Made by a program: the position numbers and the translations under genes
Notes under the pieces: model-generated
The model's input: only the letters and a program-made list of their open reading frames with translations
The model's database searches: none
Told to the model about the DNA's origin: nothing
Shown: one piece after another, positions 7,686-16,668 of the stretch
Layout: the number at the start of each line of letters is the position of its first letter
How positions within the stretch are numbered: the stretch's first letter is position 1
Assembly: GCF_015056685.1 (NCBI RefSeq)
Contig: NZ_SVFW01000069.1
Location: 1 to 16,704, forward strand
Direction of reading: 5' to 3'
DNA: 16,704 nucleotides
Source: Butyrivibrio sp.
Lineage (GTDB): Bacteria > Bacillota > Clostridia > Lachnospirales > Lachnospiraceae

Positions 7686-9443
7686 TTACTCTTTAATTAC
7701 ATTGATTATTTTTTTAGCTTTGTCTATCTGCTTCTCAGACAAGACTGCCTTAATAGTCTGTTTCAATGCACTAGTTTTTGGAGCAAAACTGTTTTCTGCA
7801 TATATTTTTTTTGTCAGCTCAGCATCCCTTTCCATATCAGTAAATACCTCAACAAAAACAGGCTTATCACTATCAGCAACTAATACAGATATTATATTAT
7901 CGAATTCCTCTTTATTAGAAGCAGAAAAATACTGATATCCTAGTGACTCTATCCAACCTTTTGCTGTTTCATGATGTTCCGCACATATGTTTCTATTTAA
8001 AGTTGGAATTCGTTCCTTTCCCATAAAAAACTGAAATTCTGATCCACCGCCATTATTAAGCATGACAATTCTTATATTTTTTTTCTTTCCGCGAATCCTT
8101 GTAGCATTCATGTCATAGAAGAAACTTAAATCGCCGACTACTAAAAAAGATAATTTGTCTGTTGCTGCTGCTTGCCCCATGAAAGTTGAAACGCATCCGT
8201 CAATTCCCAACGCTCCTACATTGCTATATGTTCTTATCTCTGAATTAATTTCATAAAACTGCATTATTCTGGTACTATTCAATATTGCCAAATGAAGTAT
8301 GGAGTTATTCGGTATAGCTTCCGCTAATCTCTTGGCAACATAAATATTCGAGAAGCTATATTCTGGTATTTTAATTTGTTTCTTCATTCCCAACCAAAGA
8401 TTATAGTAATCCTTATGTGATACGTCCTTTATATTTTTAGTCATATACTTTAAAAAAAACAGCAAATCGCACTCAAATATAGTGGTCAATGATTTATATG
8501 CATCCCTGACCTCACCATTCAAAGATATCAACCAATTAGTGCATTCTTTATAATGTCTCCTGAGAAAGGGTTTCAAATTATATGCAGAAAGATTATTACC
8601 TATTGAAATAACTAATTCAGGAACAAGTCCATCAAGTACCCTATCATCAATCATTTCAGTAACTGAATATGTATTAATACATCCATTAATGTTTAAGTTT
8701 GAAAGGTGTTCCGTAGCGAATACACATCCAAATAAATTATGGAATGTCTCCATATAACACAATGTTTCTTCATCAAATTCAACGTTTTGTCCTACAACAA
8801 ACAATATTCTATTATATTTCTTTAATTCTTGCTTATAGAATTCCCAAGCATTGTTGCTTGATGATCTGTCAATAAGAGTAATACATCTTTCTTTTTTGGT
8901 ACTTGTACCACTATAAATATCAGTTCTCCCAACTATAGGTATATTGATGTGAACCGGGCATTTTCCATGATGATCTATCTCAATGAGTGCCTCATTAACT
9001 AGCCTATTGCAAAGCCACTCGTCTTCTTCGCAATGTATCAATGGCAAATTCACGCTCTTCTTTACGACACCATCAAAAATATGTGTTTGCTCAATCTTTT
9101 GTGTCTCTAATTGCCCCTGAAAATTAGGATTCTTATCTGCTGTAATTGCAACAATCGGTACTGATTGATAATAAGCTTCTGTAATTCCCGGAAGATAATT
9201 ACATACAGCAGTACCGGAAGTGCATACGCACGCTACAGGTTCCTTCGATTCCTGTGAAAGTCCCATAGCAAAATAAGCCGCACTACGTTCATCCACAACA
9301 GAATAGCATTCAAAGTAGCTATCCGTTTCGACTGAATGAATAATTGGAATATCACTGCCTCCTGGTGATAATACTACTTTTCGAATAGATTTTTGCTTTA
9401 ATAAATCGATTAGTATTTGAACGCTTCTAATATTTGAAATCAT
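7686..9443 (-). CDS. MenD-like thiamine-diphosphate enzyme of a polysaccharide cluster
   Basis: The 585-residue protein is closest in pattern to MenD (SEPHCHC synthase), which adds a decarboxylated 2-oxoglutarate to isochorismate. Visible family features are SPGG (26-29, SPGSR in MenD), the cofactor-activating Glu52 in DERSAAYF, TSGTAVCNYLPG (75-86), and TAD (101-103). The diphosphate/Mg site is GDLSFFYDMN (437-446) with NNGGGSEF (463-470). Residues expected to hold isochorismate differ: the SPGSR arginine is Ser, the ADRP arginine is Lys (ADKN), and NRGASGIDG reads NVGALGIDG (408-416). No other menaquinone genes are present. I therefore read it as a paralogue using a different acceptor, joining a 2-oxoacid-derived unit to a sugar or small acid for the glycan. 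AAGGAA lies five bases before ATG 9443; a 57-bp gap follows the flippase gene. The family call is firm, the role is inference. Confidence 0.85.
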   Translation of the reverse strand: MISNIRSVQILIDLLKQKSIRKVVLSPGGSDIPIIHSVETDSYFECYSVVDERSAAYFAMGLSQESKEPVACVCTSGTAVCNYLPGITEAYYQSVPIVAITADKNPNFQGQLETQKIEQTHIFDGVVKKSVNLPLIHCEEDEWLCNRLVNEALIEIDHHGKCPVHINIPIVGRTDIYSGTSTKKERCITLIDRSSSNNAWEFYKQELKKYNRILFVVGQNVEFDEETLCYMETFHNLFGCVFATEHLSNLNINGCINTYSVTEMIDDRVLDGLVPELVISIGNNLSAYNLKPFLRRHYKECTNWLISLNGEVRDAYKSLTTIFECDLLFFLKYMTKNIKDVSHKDYYNLWLGMKKQIKIPEYSFSNIYVAKRLAEAIPNNSILHLAILNSTRIMQFYEINSEIRTYSNVGALGIDGCVSTFMGQAAATDKLSFLVVGDLSFFYDMNATRIRGKKKNIRIVMLNNGGGSEFQFFMGKERIPTLNRNICAEHHETAKGWIESLGYQYFSASNKEEFDNIISVLVADSDKPVFVEVFTDMERDAELTKKIYAENSFAPKTSALKQTIKAVLSEKQIDKAKKIINVIKE

Positions 9444-9500
9444 ACTTTTTCCTTACGTTTGCTTAATTTTCAATAAAAAACAAATGTTCTTACTACTTTT

Positions 9501-11030
9501 TTACATACAATTTTTTTTCAAAAATTTTTTTACTAGATTCAAAGATAAATAATACTGTTCATCCTTGTTTAAAAGTATCCAAAGAATTGTATTTGACACC
9601 AAAAGGCTAACAATTAGCTTAACAATTATTCCAATCAAACTATTAAACCGAACAAATTGACACGCTCCATAAGCACAAATAATAGAAAAAATACCTGCCA
9701 ATAATAATTTAAAATAATACAATAAATAATCGCTTAACTGCCTATCAAAAACAACCTTAAATAGATTATGTAGCAACCATGGAGACCCCAAAAAAGCCAA
9801 ACTAATGACTGTCGAAAGAATTACACCATATAATCCAAATTTCGAAACAGATAATAGATTCAGAGCAAGATTAACAATTGCAGTGACTAACGGACGAAAT
9901 CTATCTTCATGCCACATTCCAGCACCATCTTTATATAAACAGAACATCTGATTATTACATATAACAACAAAGTTAATTACTATGCAAATTACAATGCTAA
10001 AACTTATAAGATTACTCTCTCCAACCCAAAATCGTATAAAATCCTGAAATAAACATGTCATACAAGAAGCACAAATACAAACCACCCATTCGGTAATAAA
10101 TGTCAACCTTTTAAAATCTGAAAAGATTTTATCTTTGGAGTCCAGCGCGATACTATTTCCCACTCCTCCCAAGCTCGATGTAAACAATATATTCACAAAC
10201 ATAAAGACACTATTCATGACGTAATAGTAATTATTATACTTGCCTAGCAGCGTCAAGCCTAAGAATGCCGATATAACAACTGCATCTGCTGAATTTTGTA
10301 TTGTTCCGCCAACTCTGGCAGTAAACAAATCCATGACCTTCTTTGTAATACTTTTTTTGATATCCGGACTAACTTCACCTCTTGCAGAATACTGTGGGTA
10401 CATTTTTTTTGCCAAACTATTAATAATTAAATTGTTCAGCAGTTGTCCTAAAATAGAGGCTATCAAATACAAATAGTAGTTTTTCCACGCCAATAATAAT
10501 AGAATCTGCAGAACATACGTTATAGAACAGGACAATATTGAAACTTTACTTATTACATCATCTCTCTGATGAGCAATAAAAACACTGTTTCTATAAGCAA
10601 ACAGCCAATATGTCATCACAGTATTTATAAGATTTAGCCAGTATAATTTTGTTATATTTAAGGGAATTGATGACTGATCAGCAATAAGTTGAGGAATAAT
10701 TGGAGTAATTGCCAAACCTATAACTGCGATGAATAATCCTATACACCTATAATAGATTTTATACAAATGCAATAATTGGCAAATTGTATCTGTATCATCT
10801 TCTGCAATGGGTTTATACATGCTAAAAACCATTGCTGTTCCTACGCCCAACTCTGTCATATTAAGCACTTGCAATATTGATGTAAAAAGACTATTCAATC
10901 CTACATATTGTACGCCAAGTAAATATATCATTATAGTACGGATTGCAAAAGGCCATACAATTTGATATATTCTCAGAATTCCTCCAAACTTTACATTTCT
11001 AATTGCATTTTTTGTTCTACTAATTTTCAT
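9501..11030 (-). CDS. Wzx-type polysaccharide flippase (MOP superfamily)
   Basis: The 509-residue protein is almost wholly hydrophobic, with about 12-14 membrane segments. It should move the lipid-linked repeat unit from the inner to the outer face of the cytoplasmic membrane. The N-terminal pattern FAIRTIMIYLLGVQYVGLNS (28-47) followed by LTxLGVGTA-like residues and VFSMYKPIAEDD (68-79) is typical of the flippases of Firmicute surface-glycan loci. The C-terminus is basic (KKFLKKN). The ATG at 11030 lies inside the end of the preceding gene, overlapping it by 11 bases. It sits between the pyruvyl transferase-family gene and the MenD-like gene. Its substrate specificity cannot be read. Confidence 0.9.
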   Translation of the reverse strand: MKISRTKNAIRNVKFGGILRIYQIVWPFAIRTIMIYLLGVQYVGLNSLFTSILQVLNMTELGVGTAMVFSMYKPIAEDDTDTICQLLHLYKIYYRCIGLFIAVIGLAITPIIPQLIADQSSIPLNITKLYWLNLINTVMTYWLFAYRNSVFIAHQRDDVISKVSILSCSITYVLQILLLLAWKNYYLYLIASILGQLLNNLIINSLAKKMYPQYSARGEVSPDIKKSITKKVMDLFTARVGGTIQNSADAVVISAFLGLTLLGKYNNYYYVMNSVFMFVNILFTSSLGGVGNSIALDSKDKIFSDFKRLTFITEWVVCICASCMTCLFQDFIRFWVGESNLISFSIVICIVINFVVICNNQMFCLYKDGAGMWHEDRFRPLVTAIVNLALNLLSVSKFGLYGVILSTVISLAFLGSPWLLHNLFKVVFDRQLSDYLLYYFKLLLAGIFSIICAYGACQFVRFNSLIGIIVKLIVSLLVSNTILWILLNKDEQYYLSLNLVKKFLKKNCM

Positions 11031-12135
11031 TTTCTATAATTCTTTTCAATTTTGAATAATATTGTCTCTCAAAATAGTTCGGCAATTGTCGATACTCAAA
11101 GTCGTTATATATTGTTTCTGCAATATTACAAGCCTCGTCAAGCGATCTTGCTACGGTAACATATGAATCATATATCTCTTCAAACCATTTTGCCCCTGTA
11201 ACTACTTTATGATCATTGGTTTTTAAGATTATTACCGGAGTATTCGAAATAAGCGAAAAAATAGTTCCATGATACCTGTCAGTGATAATTACTTTATATT
11301 TAGAAAAATTAGTAATTATTTCATCAAAATATTTAGAAAAGTTTTTCTTTAATTCACCAAATGGCACATAAGATTCAGTATCTGTACAATCAACCAACAT
11401 ACCGCTTGATTCCAATCGTCTTTTTAATTCGCAAATCTGCTCATCACTATAGTATTTTTCTAAGTCATTTCGCATACATAGCAATATGCCATTTCTTTCA
11501 TTTGTCAGTTTTTTTCTTCCAATTAGGCTTGTAACAATATCCGGATATAATTGGATTCTAGTCGTATTCATATATTCCTTTGCAATTGCATATGAAATAT
11601 CATCTCTTGCTAGGAAAAGTACGTTTGAATTGCTATCAAAAACAGCCCCCGATTCCTTGCCCTCTGAATCTTTTATAAAGTTTACTGTCTGTGGAAAAAA
11701 AACAATCTTATTATCTTTAAATTCCAGCACCATTTTCTTATGAATCGAATGATCCGGATGAATATCGTGTGTAGTATAACCGCTTTGAAAGACAAAAATA
11801 TCTCCCTTCTTTGCGGATTTTTTCATTTTTTTTAATATCATCCGATTGTTTAATATTCTAGTCGGTAATTCTATCAAATTATAATTTTCGTAATTACTAT
11901 GAATCCATTTTTTTATACAATAATATTGAGCTAAATCTCCCATATTCTTATGTTCAGGCACACAACAATAATAAATATTATTCTTATTGCTACTTACTTT
12001 ATTTAAAGCAACTAATCCGTCACTATAATTTCTTATACTGATAACTGTCATTTTGATTGCTTTAAACGGGAAATATATAACAATAGTAATAAAATACAAT
12101 AGTTTATTCTGCTTTATTCTTTCTCTTAAATTCAT
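11020..12135 (-). CDS. Polysaccharide pyruvyl transferase family protein
   Basis: Members of this GT-B-like family transfer pyruvate from phosphoenolpyruvate to a sugar as a ketal, or act on related acceptors; the ketal adds negative charge to the glycan. The 371 residues show the N-terminal motif NMGDLAQYYCI (64-74), GDIFVFQSGY (111-120), the PQT strand (148-150), ARDD (176-179) and the C-terminal signature TDRYHGTIFSL (285-295). A hydrophobic stretch at about 12-26 may touch the membrane. ATG at 12135 has AAGGAAG just before it, 27 bases after the glycosyltransferase stop. Some relatives in such loci are not proven pyruvyl transferases, so the exact reaction is left open. The gene overlaps the flippase start. 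Confidence 0.87.
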   Translation of the reverse strand: MNLRERIKQNKLLYFITIVIYFPFKAIKMTVISIRNYSDGLVALNKVSSNKNNIYYCCVPEHKNMGDLAQYYCIKKWIHSNYENYNLIELPTRILNNRMILKKMKKSAKKGDIFVFQSGYTTHDIHPDHSIHKKMVLEFKDNKIVFFPQTVNFIKDSEGKESGAVFDSNSNVLFLARDDISYAIAKEYMNTTRIQLYPDIVTSLIGRKKLTNERNGILLCMRNDLEKYYSDEQICELKRRLESSGMLVDCTDTESYVPFGELKKNFSKYFDEIITNFSKYKVIITDRYHGTIFSLISNTPVIILKTNDHKVVTGAKWFEEIYDSYVTVARSLDEACNIAETIYNDFEYRQLPNYFERQYYSKLKRIIENEN

Positions 12136-12162
12136 ATCTTCCTTTTCTTTTACTATAACGCG

Positions 12163-13386
12163 CTAAATATTTGATTTGACGATAACATCTGTATAAATAT
12201 CTTCTAGAACATTTGATATAAACTCTGGACTATGACGTTTGTGAGATATTGTATACTCGTTTTTGGATAGTTTTATCATTAATTCTTTATCGCTATAAAG
12301 ATCAACTAAAATGTATGCTAACGTTTGAAATTCATTATATGGATACAAAATGCCACTCTCTCCATCATCAACCAACTGTGGTATTCCTCCCACATTTGCT
12401 GCTACAACAGGACATCCTATCAATTGTGCTTCGCACAATGAATTTGGAGAATTATCTATAACTGCTGGATGAACATATATGTCCGAATCTACTAACTGTT
12501 CTACTACATTATTTGCATCAATCATTCCTAGTAATTTAATATTGACATCTCTATGATTAATCTTGGTTTTCTTCTCAAACAATTGAAATATATTTCTTTT
12601 ACCGGCTACTTTCCACTCAAAATCAACTTTAAGCACTTCTTTCAGAAATTTTGCTGTTCTAAGAATAATTTCATTACCTTTCAATGAATTAGCTTGCGAA
12701 ATTGTAACTATCGACATCCTTTGTCTACGAATATAGTTCCATGTTTTAGAAGCATTATATATTTGTGGTCTTATAGCTTCAGGACAATAATAGTAAATAG
12801 AATCGGGGCTATAGTATTTAACAATATTACTATCCCATTTGGTTCGTCCCATATAATATCGATTAATGCGCATAATATGGCGTTCCATCTGCATCTTTAT
12901 TGCATTCTCTTTACGATTTACCAACCACTTAAGGATCATATCAAATCTTAATCCATACACATACCTTGCATCATTTTCATCAAAAACCAGAGACTCCATT
13001 TCTATATATGTATTCAAAAAACCTTGCATATGTAGTACAACAGGTATTTCTATATCGTTTGTAATCAATCCATATGGCCATTCTGAACCAAAACAATGTA
13101 TAATATCCGGTTTAAAATCTTCTATAACTCTCAGCATTTTATTTCTAAGTTTTTTCCATTTTTTATATGGATTAAGCTTATACACTTTTCTTTTATTAAT
13201 ATGAATAGGATAATAATCCACACCGTCTTTATTTATTTTGAAAATTTGATCTTCGTGTTCGAACATTATGCCTAGTTCAATATTTTTATTATAATTACAT
13301 ACAATTTGCTCTAAAGCCCCTATCCAACCGCCAACTTTTGATTCATCATATAATGCAGGAACAACCGCCAGCCACAATACTCTCAT
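12163..13386 (-). CDS. Glycosyltransferase, GT4-type (GT-B fold)
   Basis: The 407-residue cytoplasmic or membrane-associated enzyme adds a sugar to the growing lipid-linked unit. The N-terminal Rossmann half begins RVLWLAVVPALYDESKVGG, with HCFGSEWPYG near 97-106. The C-terminal donor-binding half has VTISQANSLKGNEI (227-240), DSDIYVHPAVIDNSPNSLCE (300-319), GCPVVAANVGGIPQ (324-337) and DGESGILY (341-348). The E-x7-E element of the GT4 family is present as D311-x7-E319, a conservative change at the first acid. Donor and linkage are unknown. Its ATG overlaps the stop of the polymerase gene as ATGA (13386-13383), which points to coupled translation. It is the only ordinary glycosyltransferase in the window, so others should lie upstream. 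Confidence 0.92.
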   Translation of the reverse strand: MRVLWLAVVPALYDESKVGGWIGALEQIVCNYNKNIELGIMFEHEDQIFKINKDGVDYYPIHINKRKVYKLNPYKKWKKLRNKMLRVIEDFKPDIIHCFGSEWPYGLITNDIEIPVVLHMQGFLNTYIEMESLVFDENDARYVYGLRFDMILKWLVNRKENAIKMQMERHIMRINRYYMGRTKWDSNIVKYYSPDSIYYYCPEAIRPQIYNASKTWNYIRRQRMSIVTISQANSLKGNEIILRTAKFLKEVLKVDFEWKVAGKRNIFQLFEKKTKINHRDVNIKLLGMIDANNVVEQLVDSDIYVHPAVIDNSPNSLCEAQLIGCPVVAANVGGIPQLVDDGESGILYPYNEFQTLAYILVDLYSDKELMIKLSKNEYTISHKRHSPEFISNVLEDIYTDVIVKSNI

Positions 13387-14753
13387 CTATTTCTCTCCAA
13401 ATATTTGTAATATCTATAATACAAATTAATATAACTGATAAATAAGGCCGTTAATATCCAAAACAGCCTTGAAGTGCCTGAAATATCAACCGATAAATAC
13501 CCTATGAACATTACCAAATATGCATTTCTGAATATATACATTGTATTATTAAAAGAATTATTTTTTTTACTTACACATTTTTTCAAAATAGTTCCAAATA
13601 GTACACCATATGCAACCAACCCCATCAAACCAAAATTACAAAAAATCTCAATATATCCAACATCGTAAGTATCTGTAACGTACCACTGTTTACTCTGAGA
13701 ATTAAAGTATTGAATCATACCTCTGCTTTGAGCATTAGCTCCCATTCCAAAAATCGGGTTACTTTTCAGCACATAATAAACACCTGATAATTGATCTGTT
13801 CTGGAACGTAAGCCATTAACATTCATTCCATATCCAGCAATTACATTATCACTAGTCCCAAAGAATGCATAATGAAGTGATAAAGCAATATTGAGAATAT
13901 AATCCAAAACACTTGGAACAATAATTATTGTAAATGATAAAGCACTTATCATAATCACTAAATAATATAACGTTTTCTTTTGAAAGCTTTTAGTATAATG
14001 CCTTTTTTGAAAAAACCAAATAAAAAAGACAAATAAAAAAGCGATCATAGATCCTCTGGAATTACATAGTATAAGTGCAATAAAATCGACAATAAAGCAA
14101 AAGGACAACAATATTCTTTTCTTGCCGTGCGCTTCATCTATAACAGATAGAATAATCGAACACATAACTGCATTATATAGTCCATAATGTACAGCATGAT
14201 CAAAACCTGCTTGAGGCCTTAGCAGACCCATTCGAACAAAATCCATTATAACGAGAGATCTATTTACAGTACTTAAAACCAGAAATGGATTAATACCCAA
14301 AAAAACGCCAATGATACTTATAATTCCTACAACCAATGAACTATAGATAATTATTTCAATAAACCTTAATAGTGTACTATAACTTCGTATTAAGTGAACA
14401 ATTAACCATGTTAGTAATACTCCTTCAAAAAGAACAACAAATAAATCCTTTATCGCCTCTGACCCTGCTGTATAAATACCTACTAAATCGCATGTAATAA
14501 TCAACGAAAAAAAACACAGCAATGCCTTTTTTAGCGATTTATCATAACTGATTTTTCTATAGATTTTCCCTTTTTTGGCAATATAATATGTAAAAAAAAG
14601 AATGAGAATTAGTATTCTTCCACCCGTTAGCAAAGGCAAACTATTTGATATCTCAAACGCAAAATAACTCGGTAAAATTATATAAAAAGCAGCAAATAAA
14701 CCAAGAACTATCTTAACTAAATTTCTATCCTCATTCGTCCTTATTTCATTCAT
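13383..14753 (-). CDS. Wzy-type polysaccharide polymerase (O-antigen ligase/polymerase family)
   Basis: This 456-residue protein has about 11-12 membrane helices and a large outward loop in its second half. It should join flipped repeat units into a chain on the outer face of the membrane. Family traits are R179-PQAGF in the middle, NSRGS at 231-235, the loop with RSRTDQ (316-321) and FGMGANAQSRG (335-345), then DVGYIEIFCNFGLMG, the usual end of the Wzy_C region. Polymerases diverge fast, so the name rests on topology and these few motifs. The ATG at 14753 lies two bases after the acetyltransferase stop. A single polymerase next to a single flippase fits a Wzx/Wzy-dependent pathway. Confidence 0.87.
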   Translation of the reverse strand: MNEIRTNEDRNLVKIVLGLFAAFYIILPSYFAFEISNSLPLLTGGRILILILFFTYYIAKKGKIYRKISYDKSLKKALLCFFSLIITCDLVGIYTAGSEAIKDLFVVLFEGVLLTWLIVHLIRSYSTLLRFIEIIIYSSLVVGIISIIGVFLGINPFLVLSTVNRSLVIMDFVRMGLLRPQAGFDHAVHYGLYNAVMCSIILSVIDEAHGKKRILLSFCFIVDFIALILCNSRGSMIAFLFVFFIWFFQKRHYTKSFQKKTLYYLVIMISALSFTIIIVPSVLDYILNIALSLHYAFFGTSDNVIAGYGMNVNGLRSRTDQLSGVYYVLKSNPIFGMGANAQSRGMIQYFNSQSKQWYVTDTYDVGYIEIFCNFGLMGLVAYGVLFGTILKKCVSKKNNSFNNTMYIFRNAYLVMFIGYLSVDISGTSRLFWILTALFISYINLYYRYYKYLERNR

Positions 14754-14755
14754 AG

Positions 14756-15361
14756 TTAATCATCCAACCATACTAAATCCGTAGTACACTTGACAGGTGT
14801 GTACCATTGCTTTAAATCTTTTTTTATCTTCTCATTATCAAGCAAAGAATAATCTATTTTCATTAATCTATTAATTATTGAATCGTCAAATCGGTTCTTT
14901 ATTATCTTTGCAGGGTTTCCCCCAACAATTGCATATGGTGGAACGTCATGTGTCACTATCGCACCTGCTGCTATCACTGCACCTTGCCCAATATGTATCC
15001 CCGATAAGATTATGGCTCTTGCTCCAATCCAAACATCATCTTCAATAATAATATTTCCTTTTGATACCGCCTCATTATTTTCTCCAAAACATTTTACAGA
15101 AAACGGAAATGTAGAAGGCAAGTCCATCCTGTGATCAGAAGACAATAAAAACAATACTTCAGGACCAATAGAACAATAATTACCAATTCTAAGATAATAA
15201 TTACTGCTGAAGGCTGACACGTATATTTCTCCATATGTCATCTTTCCAACAGTAACTAAGTTCATGTCAAATATATTAGCAGGAAATGTCCCATTATGAT
15301 GATTATGCTTCCTCCACTTTTTTTTAAAAGCATACATTTTAATTATATCTACTGCACTCAT
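14756..15361 (-). CDS. Left-handed beta-helix acyl (acetyl) transferase, CatB/XAT-like
   Basis: This hexapeptide-repeat transferase probably O- or N-acetylates a sugar of the repeat unit using acetyl-CoA. Of 201 residues, the coils begin near 35 and include LRIGNYCSIGPEV (57-69). SSDHR (74-78) supplies the likely catalytic His77. The longest run of repeats is IEDDVWIGARAIILSGIHIG (106-125), followed by GAVIAAGAIVTHDVPPYAIVGGNPAK. A helical C-terminal cap follows. The ATG at 15361 overlaps the WbsX-like stop as ATGA, so the two are translationally coupled. The acceptor sugar is unknown. It works as a trimer in known relatives. Confidence 0.9.
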   Translation of the reverse strand: MSAVDIIKMYAFKKKWRKHNHHNGTFPANIFDMNLVTVGKMTYGEIYVSAFSSNYYLRIGNYCSIGPEVLFLLSSDHRMDLPSTFPFSVKCFGENNEAVSKGNIIIEDDVWIGARAIILSGIHIGQGAVIAAGAIVTHDVPPYAIVGGNPAKIIKNRFDDSIINRLMKIDYSLLDNEKIKKDLKQWYTPVKCTTDLVWLDD

Positions 15362-16668
15362 CTCGTCTCTTGTAAAGCCTCCCAGGTTGCTTGCAGATAT
15401 GCATATCCCATATAATCATCTGGTTCGAGATATGCCCCTTCTCCCCACTCATTCCAAGCGTTAATAAAAATCATTTTATCATCAAGAATGTCATTAGCAG
15501 TTACTTTATTGATAATATCAATCAACCATTTTTTATATAGCTCAGGCGTAGAGCCTTCAAAGATGATGGCTCTACTATTTCTTCTAGGAGTATTATCCCA
15601 AGCGGGCATAACTGCAGAATACACTTTTTTTCTTTTGTTTTCCTTAATTTCATATCTATAATTATTAACCATGTCGGCATAATCATAAATGCGACCAGAG
15701 AAATCCTTTCTTATAATTGATAATTGGTCATTGATCATTTTGCAATTATGCTCTATTTGTTTAGGTTGAAATTCCGACTCAGCGTCAAATCCCACTTTAC
15801 ACCAGTCAGTACTTACATCCTTCTCTTGTACTGCAATCAAGTATAAATTTTTTCCACATTTTTGTTTTACTCGTTTTCTCCAATAATCTAAGACCACCTC
15901 GGGATTAGGAATATTAGCCGGTCGATAAACAGAAAGTACAACTTTTTCACCAATCTTATAATATCTAGGATCATCAAAATCATTAATAATTGAGTCAATA
16001 AATCTTTTATAATTATCTTCTGTATGAGTAATTTTAATTAAAATATCTGAATCTGTTCCTGAAAATCGCTTTGTCCAGTTCTCATTAGCCCAACAATAAA
16101 AAAACTTCATCTCTAACTCCTTCGAATTTAAAAACAAATTCAAAGGTGATTCCAACAATCTTTCTCCATTATCAAACCAATAATAATAGAAACAAAAAGC
16201 ACTAACACCGTAATTCTTAGCCATTTCTATCTGTCTTTGCAGATTATCTTTTATTCTTAAATCATAGTATCCCAATTCCCCTGGTTTGCGTGGCTGATTA
16301 TGTCCAATATATTGTGGAATAGCTTGATTAACATTGTTCCACTCTGTTGTACCTTTTCCCCACCATTCATCGTTATGCTTATTAGGATGAAATTGTGTAA
16401 GATAATATGCAACTAATACAGTTTTATAATCCTCGGATTTGTGTTGACAATATTCTTTATAATATTTTGACGTTCTTTTATAAAGACTTAAAACATATTT
16501 TGAATACTCGAAGCACTTTGTTCGATCTGAATCAACTATCATGATGTTTTTTTCATCGGCTGCTTTTTCTTTTTCCAATATTCGCTCAAATCTCTTCTGC
16601 GCTATTTTATTCTTTACCCCACTACTTAATGGAAGCTTCCAAAATATTTTTTTCAACAACTCTTTCAT
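15358..16668 (-). CDS. WbsX-like protein with GH99-type catalytic domain
   Basis: WbsX-family proteins occur in O-antigen and capsule loci and resemble glycoside hydrolase family 99 (endo-mannosidase) domains; whether they transfer or cleave sugars is not settled. From the chosen start the 436 residues contain YYLTQFHPNKHNDEWWGKG (88-106), TEWNNV, FCFYYYWF (158-165), CWANENWT (192-199) and NAWNEWGEGAYLEPD (403-417), the last carrying the acidic residues of the GH99-like site. No signal peptide is seen, so it acts in the cytoplasm. I chose ATG 16668 because GAGGA lies seven bases upstream; the frame stays open to the window edge and a GTG at 16701 is possible but has no visible ribosome site. 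It is the first cluster gene in the window, and the operon clearly comes from further upstream. Confidence 0.87.
   Translation of the reverse strand: MKELLKKIFWKLPLSSGVKNKIAQKRFERILEKEKAADEKNIMIVDSDRTKCFEYSKYVLSLYKRTSKYYKEYCQHKSEDYKTVLVAYYLTQFHPNKHNDEWWGKGTTEWNNVNQAIPQYIGHNQPRKPGELGYYDLRIKDNLQRQIEMAKNYGVSAFCFYYYWFDNGERLLESPLNLFLNSKELEMKFFYCWANENWTKRFSGTDSDILIKITHTEDNYKRFIDSIINDFDDPRYYKIGEKVVLSVYRPANIPNPEVVLDYWRKRVKQKCGKNLYLIAVQEKDVSTDWCKVGFDAESEFQPKQIEHNCKMINDQLSIIRKDFSGRIYDYADMVNNYRYEIKENKRKKVYSAVMPAWDNTPRRNSRAIIFEGSTPELYKKWLIDIINKVTANDILDDKMIFINAWNEWGEGAYLEPDDYMGYAYLQATWEALQETR

Noticed and set aside
7686..9443. Canonical menaquinone gene menD
   Set aside because: Expected isochorismate-binding arginines are changed and the neighbours are all glycan genes with no other men gene.
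12866..13204. Plus-strand open frame of 112 codons inside the glycosyltransferase gene
   Set aside because: Antisense to a clear GT4-type gene, low complexity in Ser/Ile/Phe, and without a ribosome site.
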